Shown here in pieces: positions 1 to 15,100 of a stretch of DNA of 64,000 nucleotides. The stretch's first letter is position 1. Every line of letters begins with the position of its first letter. The stretch is from Halocaridina rubra (lineage: Eukaryota > Arthropoda > Malacostraca > Decapoda > Atyidae), in assembly GCA_037179515.1 (NCBI GenBank), contig JAXCGZ010005701.1, positions 131,001 through 195,000 on the forward strand, given 5' to 3'. Position numbers and translations under genes: made by a program. The notes under the pieces were generated by a model that was not told where the DNA came from, did not search any database, and saw only the letters and a program-made list of their open reading frames with translations.

Positions 1-1218
1 GTTTATTGACCACCTCTTTTGAAAAGTACAGTATAATCTTTACAAAAGGAATATTTGGTCCAAATTACAATGAATAAATACAATAGATTTTGTACAATCA
101 TCAAATAAGTAGATGAATTTTAAATTAATATACATTGTACTAATAACTGAATGATATACGTACGTACAGTATAACTCACAGTATTGCATCATATGAAATA
201 GTGTTCGATAGCGTACAATGCATTGGGGTCGCAGCTACGTGAGCTAGCATATATATTTATATTTCCAGTAGTTTCATGATTTTATTGATAAAAAAGACGT
301 ATTTATTAGCCTAAGAATAATAAAACTGTAAAAAATAGTAAAAAACATAAATACTAAAAGTATTGCAACATGTAAAATACGATACCGCTATCAGCGTTTT
401 GGACAAAGACTCGTTCAGTCTAACTCATGTGTGCGCCGTTCACGTTGTGCTTATTAAACGTTTTGCTTGTGTTCGATAGCGTACAATGTATTGGGGTCGA
501 AGCTACGTGAGCTAGCATATATATTTATCTTTCCAGTAGTTTCATGATTTTATTGATAAAAAAACGTATTTCGTAGCCTAAGAATAATATAACAGTAAAA
601 AATAGTAAAAAACATAAATACTAACAGTATTGCAACATGTAAAATACGATACCGCTATCAGCGTTTCGGACAAAGGCTTCCACCATCTTCCATTGTCTCG
701 CCTCACTTGTGTGCGCCATTCATGTTGTGCTTATTATTATTAATATGTTTTGCTTGTGATTTTTTTACTCGCATATTTTAACCTTTGCAATGCCTCCCAA
801 GCATCCTTCATCTTCTAAGGCTTCTTGTAGTGAGCCTAAGCGGCAAAGGAAAATGTTAACCATTGTAGATAAAGTGAAACTCTTAGATATGTTGAAAGAA
901 GGAAAAAAGTTTGTGGATGTCGGCCGCTATTTTACGTAAACGTAAAAATTATTGTAAAATATGGAACCTATTAATGTCAAGTCATCATCACCTCATTCAC
1001 GGTAAGTTTTCCTATCACTTTCATAAAAAAATTACGTTGCTTGCTGTTATTTATGATGTAAAGGGTGTTTTTTTAACAGTACAGGGAGGGTTTATACAGT
1101 GTAAACGTAAAAATACATTAAAATATCTATCTACATATAGGCGGATCTCTACATCACGGATTCCCGGGTTCGCGCCGGGTCCCGGAACCGAACTACCGCA
1201 ATAAGTGTTGCAACACTG
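1..1218 (+). mobile_element. Tigger-derived deletion element, left end outside window
   Basis: The right end reads ...GCAACACTG followed by TA, matching the 3' end of the full Tigger copies in this window. Inside are two copies of a roughly 267-bp leader unit (from about 203 and 469), the first codons of the transposase, and then an abrupt jump to the 3' subterminal repeat. The 170 bases at the start (gaccacctctttt... to about 155) recur inverted at 32090-32235 and direct at 35285-35440, marking a subfamily. It has no catalytic domain and is therefore non-autonomous. Confidence 0.8.
790..939 (+). pseudogene. Truncated Tigger transposase N-terminus (49 codons)
   Basis: This reading frame starts at the canonical Tigger ATG (MPPKHPSSSK) and runs through KMLTIVDKVKLLDMLKEG to GRYFT before a TAA. 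In the full copies the protein continues with the rest of the CENP-B/psq-type helix-turn-helix. Here the frame meets 3' non-coding sequence after an internal deletion, so the recognition helix and all DDE catalytic residues are missing. The same 150-base frame with the same end occurs at 31325-31474 and 20590-20739. It is most likely a passenger fragment. A short regulatory peptide is possible but unsupported. Confidence 0.7.
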
Positions 1219-1350
<132 letters not shown>

Positions 1351-1469
1351 CTTGTTCATTTTATGCGCGATTTTTTTATCCGCAAAATTGCAATAATGCC
1401 CCCCAAAAATAATAATAAAATACTCGGATTTCGTGAATAATGCCCCCCCCCCAAAAAAAAAAAAAAAAA

Positions 1470-2074
<605 letters not shown>

Positions 2075-2077
2075 TTT

Positions 2078-2240
2078 TGATGATGATCTTTTCGTATCGT
2101 AATCCTCTTTGTACTGGTGGAAGAAGCCTCCGCGGGCGCTTATTTACTATATTTAAAAAAAAAAAAATTAGTAAATAAGCGCCCTCGGAGGCTTCTTCCA
2201 CCAGTACAAAGAGGATTACGATAAGAAAAGATCATCATCA
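2078..2240. repeat. Near-perfect 72-bp inverted repeat
   Basis: The arms at 2078-2149 and 2169-2240 are reverse complements with about two mismatches, around a 19-base A-rich loop. The arm sequence (GTACAAAGAGGATTACG) is the block found once, not as a palindrome, in the related family 2 copies at about 16105-16145 and 32640-32685. The palindrome is therefore a local inverted duplication. Confidence 0.9.
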
Positions 2241-2690
2241 TTATACATTATATATACACCCACCCTACCTCTTGTCATATGTCTATCTAATCTACATTTG
2301 AAGGTGTCTAAGGTATCGGCATTTATTATCCTACTAGGAATACTCTACAGTATTACCAAGCCAATTTTCACCAATTTCCCTTCTGAACCTAAATTTATCA
2401 AGATTAAATCCATTACCCATTACGAGTTCTGGTTTGATCATGAATTTTTAAAACTTTATTAATATCACCCTTGTCAATTTCTTTAAACCATTTATACACG
2501 TCAATCATATCCCCCCTAACTCTGTGCCTCTCTAGAGAATGTAGATTGAGTTTTTTTAATCTGTCATATGGTAGATTTAGGCATTGCATAATTAATATAT
2601 TTTTTCGTTTTTTAGTCTTGCTTTGGTTATTTATAATTCTTATTTTATCTTTGTATACATTTGCAGATAGAGGTTCGTTCTCCTGCATCT
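2241..2690 (-). pseudogene. LINE reverse transcriptase C-terminal fragment in family 2
   Basis: Read on the minus strand, 2688-2413 gives a C-terminal LINE-type tail: LNLPYDRLKKLNLHSLERHR, then VRGDMIDVYKWFKEIDKG and KIHDQTRTRNG. Weaker continuation lies down to about 2290 ([13 protein letters not shown]). The motif order matches the better preserved tail at 62208-62597 (YDERLRELDLPSLEARRVRG). No catalytic palm motifs remain. The same fragment sits at the same place in other family 2 copies, so it was probably captured before the element multiplied. Confidence 0.6.
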
Positions 2691-3073
2691 TCCTCCTCTT
2701 CTACCACATAAGTTACTTGCTCAGTGCCACCATGCATGTCCCAGTGTACTGTATAACTGTTGCCCACTGCATAATAGAGTAAAGTATAGTAATGTATGTT
2801 AATTTCTAGCTGTGAAGTGAATATGAATATCTTTTGTATACTCTTAAAAATAGATACAGGGCTTTCTGCTTTGCTATGTAGTAATAAAATATGTTTTTTA
2901 CTTATCTTATATCTTTGGCATGGTGTGTCTATGTAAGGTTTGGAACCTATCTATGCCCTTTATCATTGTTTCCTATGGAAAATAACTCGTTTTTTCATGT
3001 GATTTTTCATATACCCGACACTTCTGAGAACCTATCTAGGCGTTATTCTGAGAACTAGGTGTATATAAATATA

Positions 3074-3599
3074 CAGTGGTGACCTAAACCCACGAACGCC
3101 TGTACCCACGAACAAAATTTTGAACAAATTTTTGCCCCAACCCAAGAACATACATGTGTTGGCCAGGCCACCACATGTCCCACTCGCCCGCTCTCAGTTC
3201 TGCATTGGTGCCCTCACTTGGTGGTTCGTTCATGATCTGTTTGTAGTTATCAGTGGGAGAATGTGACAACTTTTTCTAAGTGTTGGACTTTATTATTTTA
3301 TACTTGGTATCAATTAATGTAAACTGTATACCTTAATATGTACATGTTTTACTTTAGTAGAGTAGCATTCCTTTCTATTATAAATGTAATTTTCCTTTCA
3401 CAGATGAAATACATATAACCTGTACTATATTTCATGTTTTTAGTGACTAAAAAAAATTTAAAATAAATATTTATTGAGATCAGGAACGGATTAATTGAAT
3501 TTACATGTTTTTCAATGGGAAATATAAATCCAACCCACGAACAATCCAACCTAAGAACAATTTTTGGGAACAGATTAAGTTCATGGGCTGGGGTCGCCA

Positions 3600-3602
<3 letters not shown>
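3074..3602. mobile_element. MITE with CAGTGGYGACC termini
   Basis: The left end CAGTGGTGACCTAAACCCAC and the reverse complement of the right end, CAGTGGCGACCCCAGCCCAT, form a TIR. Both ends are flanked by TA. The 529-bp interior has no credible coding capacity. Structure and TA target fit a Tc1/mariner/pogo-type MITE, distinct from the Tigger family beside it. Confidence 0.75.

Positions 3603-3693
<91 letters not shown>
3603..3693. repeat. (TA)n microsatellite
   Basis: TA dinucleotide run with one phase change, lying exactly between the MITE at 3074-3602 and the left end of Tigger copy 1. Confidence 0.95.
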
Positions 3694-3696
<3 letters not shown>

Positions 3697-3944
3697 TGTT
3701 ACCCTGGTTATTCGCGCTTCTTGGTTTGCGTTCTCACTCTATCGCATTTTCTTTTTGGATAAATTATTATTTTATTTTATGGGTATACGCGAAAATATTA
3801 AAATATTGAAAAATTTTTTTTCGGTATTTTCATTTTTTTTATTGAAAAAAAATTTTCATTATGTAATTGATAAAAAAAAATTATTTCCCAGCCTACGAAT
3901 AATAAAACAGTAAAAAAATAGTAAAAAACATAAATTTAGATATA

Positions 3945-5225
3945 CAGTGTTGCCTCATTTATCGCGGTAGTTCGGTTCCGGGACCCGCCGCGAACCAGGA
4001 AATCCTCGAAGTAGGATCCGCCTATATGTACATAGATATTTTAATATATTTTTACGTTTACACTGTATAAACCCTCCCTGCATTGTTAAGAAAACACCCT
4101 TTACATTATAAATAACAGCAAGCAACGTAAATTTTTACGAAAGTGATAGATAAAATTACAGTGAATAAGGTGATAATGACGTGACATACATATCATTTAC
4201 TATTATTTTTTCGTTTACGTACTGTATAAACTCTCCCTGCACTGTTAAAAAAAACACCCTTCCCATTATAGATAACAGCAAGCAACGTAAATTTTTATGA
4301 AAGTGATAGGAAAACTTACCGTGAATGTGATGATGACGTGACATACATACTCATTTACAATTATTTTTTCGTTTACGTACTGTATAAACCCTCCCTGCAC
4401 TGTTGAAAAAACACCCTTTACATTATAAATAACAGCAAGCAACGTAAATTTTATGAAAGTGATAGATAAAATTACGGTGAATGAAGTGATAATGACGTGA
4501 CATACATACTCATTTACAATTATTTTTTCGTTTACGTACTGTATAAACCCTCCCTGCACTGTTAAAAAAACACCCTTTACATTATAAATAACAGCAAGCA
4601 ACATAAATTTTTATGAAGGTGATAGATAAAATTACGGTGAATGAGGTGATAATGACGTGACATACATACTCATTTACAATTATTTTTTCGTTTACGTACT
4701 GTAAAAACCCTCCCTGCACTGTTAAAGAAACACCCTTTACATTATAAATAACAGCAAGCAACGTAAATTTTTATGAAAGTGATAGATAAAATTACGGTGA
4801 ATGAGGTGATAATGACGTGACATACATACTCATTTACAATTATTTTTTCATTTACGTACTGTATAAACCCTCCCTGCACTGTTAAAAAAGCACCCTTTAC
4901 ATTATAAATAACAGCAAGCAACGTAAAGTTTTATGAAAGTGATAGATAAAATTACCATGAATGAGGTGATGATGACGTGACACACATTCTCATTTACAAT
5001 TATTTTTTCGTTTACGAACTGTATAAACCCTCCCTGCACTGTTAAAAAAAACACCCTTTACATTATAAATAACAGCACGCAACGTAAATTTAAAAAAAAA
5101 ATGAAAATACTGAAAATGTTTTTTTTCCATATTTTAATATTTTAATAAAATAATAATTTATCCAAAAAAAACTGCGATAGAGTGAGAACGCGAACCAAGA
5201 AGCGCGAATAACTGGGGTAACACTG
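3945..5225 (-). mobile_element. Non-autonomous Tigger derivative nested in copy 1
   Basis: This 1281-bp element lies reversed relative to its host. It begins CAGTGTTGCCTCATTTATCG and ends in the complement of CAGTGTTACCCC, flanked by TA at 3943-3944 and 5226-5227. Tigger copy 2 has the empty site as an unbroken stretch (in this orientation taaatttagatatacgtacg), which shows a clean TA-duplicating insertion. It holds about six or seven copies of the 160-bp 3' repeat and no transposase. Confidence 0.9.
4020..5090 (-). repeat. 160-bp subterminal tandem array in nested Tigger element
   Basis: Repeated units contain AACCCTCCCTGCACTGTTAA, TTATAAATAACAGCAAGCAA and ACGTGACATACATACTC, recurring about every 160 bases. 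They are the reverse complement of the array at 7905-9030. Monomers are highly similar, which suggests recent tandem duplication or homogenisation. Confidence 0.9.
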
Positions 5226-5389
5226 TACGTACGTACAGTATAACTCACAGTACAGGGTATTGCATCATGCAAAACTGTGTCCAATAGCGTACAATGTACA
5301 GTATTGGGGTCACAGCTACCTGAGCTAGCATATAATATTTATATTTCCAGTAGTTTTATGATTTTATTGATAAAAAAACGTATTTCTTA

Positions 5390-5830
5390 GCCTAAGAATA
5401 ATAAAACAGCAAAAAATAGTAAACAGTATTGCACCACGTAAAATACGATACCGGTATCAGTGTTTCGGAAAACGCAAAGGCTCTCACGTACGTGACCTAG
5501 TGAATATCAAAATTCTCATTATTTTATTGATAAAATAAGTATTTCCTGGCCTAAGAATAATAAAACGGTAAAAAATAATATAAAAAAACATATAAAGTAC
5601 TAAAAGTACTTTCACCATGTAAAATACGATACCGCTATCAACGTTTCGGAAAACGAAAAGGCCCTCACCCACGTGACCTAGTGAATATTAAAATTTTCAT
5701 TATTTTATTGATAAAACAAGTATTTCCTAGCCTAAGAATAATAAAACAGTAAAAAATAATAAAAAACATAAAGTACTAACAGTATTTCACCATGTAAAAT
5801 ACGATACCGCTATCAACGTATCGGAAACGA
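5390..5830 (+). repeat. 5' leader tandem repeats of Tigger copy 1
   Basis: About 180-bp units each carry GTAAAATACGATACCG, a CGTTTCGGAAAACG-like block and CCTAAGAATAATAAAAC. The GTAAAATACGATACC motif occurs near 5437, 5620 and 5794. The same units lie inverted upstream of the transposase in copy 2 (26700-27090). Position and repetition suggest transposase-binding or promoter sequence; this is inference. Confidence 0.7.
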
Positions 5831-6088
5831 AAAGGCTCTCACCTACGTGAGATAGTTCATGGAATGCTATTGGCTGAAAGGTCGGGAGACAACGAATCAC
5901 AGAATTGTTTTTCAATATTTTCTGTATCATGGGGTCTGATTGGCTTTTTCATTGCAGTTTGCTTTTCCCTCCAATTTCCAATGTGCCGCCTCACTCGCTC
6001 AGTCTAACTCTCGTGTGCGCCGTTCTCGTTGTGTTTACTAATACGTTTTGCTTGTGATTTTTTGTACTCGCATATTTTAACCTTTGCA

Positions 6089-7842
6089 ATACCTCCCAAG
6101 CATCCTTCATCTTCTAAGGCTTCTTGTAGTGAGCCTAAGCGGCAAAGGAAAATGTTAACCATTGTAGATAAAGTGAAACTCTTAGATATGTTGAAAGAAG
6201 GAAAAAAGTTTGTGGATGTCGGCTGCTATTTTGGCCTCAATGAATCTACTGTGCGTTACATAAAAAAGGACGAGGCAAAGATCAGGAAAACAGCGAGCAT
6301 TTCTTTTAATAAATCGGCGAAGAGGCTCGTATCACCCCGCAATAAGGCAGTAGTGCGCATGGAAGCTGCTTTGGCCCTGTGGATTGCTGATTGCAGAAAG
6401 AAAAACATCGGCTTAGACACCAATATCATACAAACAAAGGCGAAGAGGCTGTACGAGAACCCGATGACGACAGTGGCGACCGTGGAGAGGAGGGGAGAGA
6501 AGAAGATATCGACGACCCACAACCAGGACCCTCCAGCGATTCTCCATCGAGGATACAACCGTTCGTTGCTAGTAGGGGATGGTTCTTCAAATTTCAAAAA
6601 CGCTATGGCCTAAAGAGCGTTTCAGTTTATGGCGAGGCTGCCTCTGCAGATACAGCTGCCGCAGAAAATTACGTCAAGAATGACTTCAAGAAAATTATCA
6701 CTGAAGGGGAATATGTTCTTGAGCAAGTCTTCAACATGGATGAGACTGGGTTATTTTGGAAGAGAATGCCATCTCTCACTTTTCTCTTCAAGGAAGAAGC
6801 TAAAGCCCCGGGATTTAAAGCGCACAAAGATCGCGTTACCCTCATCATGTGTGGGAATGCTGCGGGCTTCATGTTAAAGCCCGGGCTTATCTACAAGTCA
6901 AAGAACCCTAGGGCTTTGAAGAACAAGAATAAGAATCTGCTGCCAGTGTATTGGATGCATAACCCCAAGGCCTGGATCACGAAAAGCATCACATTGGACT
7001 GGTTTCACCAATGCTTTATCCCTCAGGTAAAACTTTATCTTATGGAAAAAGGCCTTGAAATTAAAGTCCTTCTTTTGATGGATAATGCTGGTGGCCACGC
7101 AACCAAGCTCCAATATGGCGGTGTTCAAGTTGAGTTCCTGCCACCGAATACAACGTCACTGATTCAGCCTATGGATCAAGGCGTTATTCGTGCGTTCAAG
7201 GCCCTCTACACATGAAATGCCCTGGCGAACCTAGTTGATTCCATGGATTCGGACAAAGACTTCTCATTGAAGACTTACTGGCATAATTACACGATTGCCA
7301 CACGCCTAAAAAATATTCAGAAAGCAATCAAAGAGATGAAGTCGGCCACAATCAATGCCAGCTGGAAGAAATTGTGGCCCGAAATCATCCACGACTACAA
7401 GGGATTTGCTCCTGTCGAGGTGCAGAAGGCGGCAGTTGCGAAAGCTGTGAAGTTGGCTGCATTGCTAGGAGGAGAAGGCTTTAAAGATATGACTCCCGAA
7501 GATGTGAATGAACTGATTGACTGCCACTCGCAGCCTTTGAGTGATGAAGACTTGGATGAAATGACGAAATCAGCGAGCGAAGAAGAGGAAGAACTTGAGG
7601 AATCGCACGAACCAACTGAAGAACCTGGCCTTACACTCGAACGTTTGGCAGCCATGTATGAACATTACAAAGCACTCCAACAACTCTCGCAGGAACATGA
7701 TGAAAATATGGTTCGTTCGGTGACCTTCTGTAATTTTCTCGACGATGCCATGACTCCTTACCATGCCATGTTCCAACAAATGAAGAAACAACAACAGCAA
7801 CTCCCCATTACCATGTTCTTCCCCCCAAAAAAGCAGTCGTAA
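6089..7842 (+). pseudogene. Tigger-like transposase, copy 1 (broken)
   Basis: This encoded a pogo/Tigger DDE transposase of roughly 580 residues. N-terminal part: basic PPKHPSSSKASCSEPKRQRK, then a CENP-B/psq-type HTH (MLTIVDKVKLLDMLKEGKKF to STVRYIKKDE) and a second HTH near AALALWIADCRKKN. The catalytic core has FNMDET (Asp codon 6739), LLLMDNAGGH (Asp 7081) and QPMDQG (Asp 7174), a DD30D arrangement. The C-terminus is acidic and Gln-rich, ending in FFPPKKQS. Damage seen by comparison with copy 2: the start ATG is ATA (6089-6091), a 16-base deletion shifts the frame at about 6457, and a CGA-to-TGA stop lies at 7213-7215. It retains a 36-base in-frame stretch near 6485-6520 that copy 2 lacks. 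Not functional. Confidence 0.9.
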
Positions 7843-7904
7843 AGCTTTTATTGGCTGTGAAATAATTTCCTCCGGGGTCGAGAATGATGATGATCACCTC
7901 ATTC

Positions 7905-9030
7905 ACGGTAAGTTTACCTATCATGTACAAATGTATGTCACGTCATCATCACCTCATTCACCGTAATTTTATCTATCACTTTCATAAAAATTTACGTTGC
8001 GTGCTGTTATTTATAATGTAAAGGGTGTTTTTTTTAACAGTGCAGGGAGGGTTTATACAGTTCGTAAACGAAAAAATAATTGTAAATGAGTATGTGTGTC
8101 ACGTCATCATCACCTCATTCATCGTAATTTTATCTATCTCTTTCATAAAAATTTACGTTGCTTGCTGTTATTTATAATGTAAAGGGTGTTTTTTTAACAG
8201 TGCAGGGAGGGTTTATACAGTTCGTAAACGAAAAAATAATTGTAAATGAGTATGTATGTCACGTCATTATCACCTCATTCACCGTAATTTTATCTATCAC
8301 TTTCATAAAAATTTACGTTGCTTGCTGTTATTTATAATGTAAAGGGTGTTTTTTTAACAGTGCAGGGAGGGTTTATACAGTACGTAAACGAAAAAATAAT
8401 TGTAAATGAGTATGTATGTCACGTCATTATCACCTCATTCACCGTAATTTTATCTATCACTTTCATAAAAATTTACGTTGCTTGCTGTTATTTATAATGT
8501 AAAGGGTGTTTTTTTAACAGTACAAGGAGGGTTTATACAGTACGTAAATGAAAAAATAATTGTAAATGAGTATGTATGTCACGTCATCATCACCTCATTC
8601 ACCATAATTTTATCTATCACTTTCATAAAAATTTACGTTGCTTGCTGTTATTTATAATGTAAAGGGTGTTTTTTTAACAGTTCAGGGAGGGTTTATACAG
8701 TACGTAAACGAAAAAATAATTGTAAATGAGTATGTATGTCACGTCATCATCACATTCACGGTAAGTTTTCCTATCACTTTCATAAAAATTTACGTTGCTT
8801 GCTGTTATCTATAATGTTAAGGGTGTTTTTTTAACAGTGCAGGGAGGGTATACAGTACGTAAATGAAAAAATAATTGTAAATGAGTATGTATGTCACGTC
8901 ATTATCACCTCATTCACCGTAATTTTATCTATCAGTTTCATAAAAATTTACGTTGCTTTCTGTTATTTATAATGTAAAGGGTGTTTTTTTAACAGTGCAG
9001 GGAGGGTTTATACAGTGTAAACGTAAAAAT
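7905..9030 (+). repeat. 160-bp 3' subterminal tandem array of Tigger copy 1
   Basis: Monomers start at about 7940, 8101, 8261, 8421, 8581, 8741 and 8896, giving periods of 160-161 with one of 155. Each contains ACGTCATYATCACCTCATTC, TTTACGTTGCTTGCTGTTAT and CAGTGCAGGGAGGGTTTATA. The array lies between the transposase stop and the terminal repeat. Copy 2 has fewer monomers (23990-24650), so array length varies within the family. Confidence 0.92.
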
Positions 9031-9130
9031 ATATTAAAATATCTATGTACATATAGGCGGATCCTACTTCGCGGATTTCCTGGTTCGCGCCGGGTCCCGG
9101 AACCGAACTACCGCGATAAGTGAGGCAACA

Positions 9131-11202
<2,072 letters not shown>

Positions 11203-12155
11203 TGATCACCTGCTGGATCGCATTTCTTGGTTCTTGTTTTCACTGTACCACGTTTTTTTTTTTGGCAAATTATTATTTTATTCTTTGGATATATTCAAAA
11301 ATATTAAAATATTTAAAAAATAAAAAATTCTCAGTATTTTCATTTTTTTTATTGAAAATACATATTTCATTATCTAATTGATAAAAAATATTTATTCCCC
11401 AGCCTACGAATAATAAAACAGTAAAAAATAGTAAAAAACTTAAATTTAGATACAAGTACGTACAGTATAACTCACAGTAGTGCATCATGCGAAATAGTGT
11501 CCGATAGCGTACAGTGTATTAGGGTCGCAGCTACGTGAGCTAGCATATATATTTACATTTCCAGTAGTTTCATGATTTTATTGATAAAAAAAGTATTTCT
11601 TAGCCTAAGAATAATAGAAAAGTAAAAAATAGTAAAAAACAGAAATACTAACAGTATTGCAACACGTAAAATACGATACCGCTATCACCGTTTCGGACAA
11701 AGGCTCGTTCGGTCTAACTCACCTGTGCGCCGTTCACGTTGTGCTTATTAAACGTTTTGCTTGTGTCCGATAGCGTACAATGTATTGGGGTCGTAACTAC
11801 GTGAGCTAGCATATATATTTATATTTCCAGTAGTTTCATGATTTTATTGATAAAAAAAATTTATTTCTTAGCCTAAGAATAATAAAACAGTAAAAAATAG
11901 TAAAAAAACATAAATACTAACAGTATTGCAACATGTAAAATACGATACCGCTATCAGCGTTTCTGACAAAGGCGCGTTCAGTCTAACTCACGTGTGCGCC
12001 GTTCACATTGTGCTTATTAAACGTTTTGCTTGTGTCCGATAGCGTACAATGTATTGGGGTCGCAGCTATGTGAGCTAGCATATATATTTATATTTCCAGT
12101 AGTTTCATGATTTTATTGCTAAAAAAACGTATTTCTTAGCCTAAGAATAATAAAA

Positions 12156-15100
12156 GCCTCTGGGTTGCTAGAAATAGCAGACCAGTGCCGGTCCCAAGCC
12201 CGGAAAAATGGGGAGGGTTGGCGTCAGGAAGGGCATCCGGCTGTAAAACCCTTTTGCCAAAACCCATGGATAGCAGTCGAGAGAATACCGAAGATGGCCA
12301 GGGCATACCCCGCTCACGCGACGCACAGAGGAGCCCGACCTCTGTTGAAACTGGACGAGGGTTACCGCATCAATATGGACGGGTGCGGCTAAAGAAGCGA
12401 GTCCATACCCTGAGGATTGCTACTCTTAACATCGGTAGCATGACTGGTAGAGGAAGAGAAGTTGCGGATTTGATGGAGAGAAGGAAGATTAACATACTGT
12501 GTGTACAAGAGACAAGATGGAAAGGAAATAAAGCGCGAGATTTGGGTGGAGGCTACAAGTTGATATACAGTGGAGCGGATGAGAGAGGAAGAAATGGAGT
12601 GGGTGTGGTGCTAGACCCCCAAACCAAGGAGGAGCTGGTGGAGGTGGTGAGGAAGAGCAGCAGGATTTTGAGGATCAAGTTGGTATATGGTCAGGAAGCA
12701 ATAAACGTGATCAGCGCATATGCCCCCCAAGTTGGGTGCGATGACGCAGAGAAGGAAACATTCTGGCAAGAAATGGACGAAGTACAGAGGGAGGTCCCGC
12801 CGGGGGAGAGGTGTGTCGTGGGCGGCGACTTAAACGGGCATATAGGACATGACAACGATGGAGTGAGACGAGTTCATGGAGGCAAAGGTACTGGAGTGAA
12901 AAACCAGGAGGGGGAGAGCGTGCTGGAATTTGCCATAGCATTTGACATGGCGATCCTGAACACGTTCTTCATGAAAAACAGCTACCGGACATACAGGAGT
13001 GGTCCCAGAGAGAGTCAAATCGACTTCCTCCTGTATCGAAGAGAAAACATCCGAGAAGTGGAAGGCTGTAAAGTACTACAAGGAGAGAGTGTGGGAGCGC
13101 AGCACAGCCCAGTTGTGGCAAAGCTGGTTGTAAGGACGCGAAGGACCGGAGTCGAGAGGGGAGAACCTAGGATCAAGTGGTGGAAACTCAAGGATGAGGT
13201 GGTGCGGCAGGAGTTCAAGAGGAAAGCACTACAAAGGATAGAAGAGGCAGAGGAGGTGGATCAGTGGTGGAAAAGGAACAGTGAAGTGATCAGGAGTAGG
13301 GCAGAGGAAGTCCTCGGAAAGTCATCTGGAAAGAAGCCGAGAAACGGAAAAGAGTCTTGGTGGTGGTCCTCAAATTGCAAAGAGAAGATAGAAAAGAAGA
13401 AAGAGATGAAGAAAGCTTACGACAAGGAAAGAACAGAGGAGCGTAAAGCTATGTTGAAAGATGCAAATAAGGAGGCGAAGAGGGCTGTAGCACAGGCGCG
13501 TGCAGCAGCACTGCAGGATATGTATGAGAACCTTGAAACAAAGGAGGGACAGAAGAAAATCTATAAGTTAGTAAAAGAAAGGAACAGATCGACAAAGGAC
13601 CTAACATCAATAAAGCAAATCAAGGATAAGAACGGAAGAGTGCTTACTGACCCCGACATGATTAAAATGCGGTGGAGGGACTACTACGAAGAACTTCTAA
13701 ATCAGGAAAATCCAAGAATACGAAGAGGTGAAGGAGTGGGAATGGAGGGAGAGGTAGATGCTGTGAGTGAGGCGGAAGTCAGAGAAGCGTTGAAGAAGAT
13801 GAAAAATGGAAAGTCAGTAGGGCCAGACCAGATTCCTGCAGAGGTATGGAAGAGTTTAGGCGAAGAAGGGATACGGGTGCTGACAAAGTTCCTGAACATG
13901 GTGATGAAGGAAGAGACTATCCCGAACGAGTGGAGAGATAGTATAATGGTACCGATTTTCAAAGAAAAGGGAGACATCCAGAGTTGCAACAACTATAGAG
14001 GAATTAAGCTAACATCTCACACTATGAAGCTGCTGGAAAGAGTGTTGGATAAAAGGCTGAGGGAGGAGACAGAAGTTTGTAGTGAGCAGTTTGGTTTTAT
14101 GAAAGGTCGAGGAACAATGGATGCAGTATTCGCAATGAGGCAGACAATGGAAAAATATAGAGATAAGCAAAGAGGGCTGTACATGGCGTTTATTGACCTG
14201 GAAAAAGCTTAGGATCGGGTCCCGAGAAGCGAGGTGTGGAGGAGTATGAGGTCGAAGGGAGTGAAGGAGAAGTATGTCAAGATAGTTCAGGACATATACA
14301 GGGAAGCCACAACAAGAGTAAGAAGTACAGTTGGAACTACAGAGCCTTTTCAGGTGAAAGTTGGACTCCATCAGGGATCAGCTCTTAGCCCTATCTATTT
14401 AACCTTCTCATGGATGTGATGGTGGAGGAAGTGACAAAGGAGGCACCATGGAGCATGCTCTTTGCAGACGATATTGTTTTGGTCTCCAAGAGCCGTGAAG
14501 AATTGCAAGAGAGGTTGGAGCTATGGAGGGGTTTGCTGGAGGATTACGGACTGAAGGTGAGCAGACAGAAAACGGAGTACCTGGAGTGCAATGTGACACA
14601 AGGAGGCGACCTGTTCATGCAAGACCACAAGCTCCCAAAGGCGGACGCCTTCAAATACCTCGGCTCCTACGTAACGAAGGATGGAGACCTAGAGAGAGAG
14701 ATTGATCATAGGATCCAGGTAGCGTGGAACAGCTGGAAGAGAACATCAGGGGTGCTATGTGTCAAGAAAATCAGTGCTAGAGTGAAAGGAAAAGTGTACA
14801 AGTCAGTTGTGAGACCAGCGTTGCTGTACGGTGCGGAGACATGGCCGGTGAAAAAGGTTCAAGAAAGGAAGATAGATGTCGCAGAAATGAGAATGCTGAG
14901 GTGGATGTGTGGGGTGACGAGGGAGGACAGGATACGAAATGACCAGATCAGAGGTACAGTGAAGGTGGTGGAGGCGTCGGCGAAAGCGCAGAAGAGGAGA
15001 TTACAGTGGTTCGGTCATGTGAAGAGGAGAGAAGAAGACTACGTGGGTGTGAGAGTGATGGAGCTGGACGTGGAGGGCAGACGTAGACGAGGAAGACCTA

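Noticed and set aside
4020..5090. CRISPR-like array of regularly spaced repeats
   Set aside because: The whole 160-bp unit is repeated with no unique spacers, in a eukaryotic transposon.
7395..7655. Antisense frames inside the Tigger transposase (mirrored at 24878-25138)
   Set aside because: Serine-rich shadow of the acidic GAA/GAG codons on the coding strand; conserved only because the transposase is.
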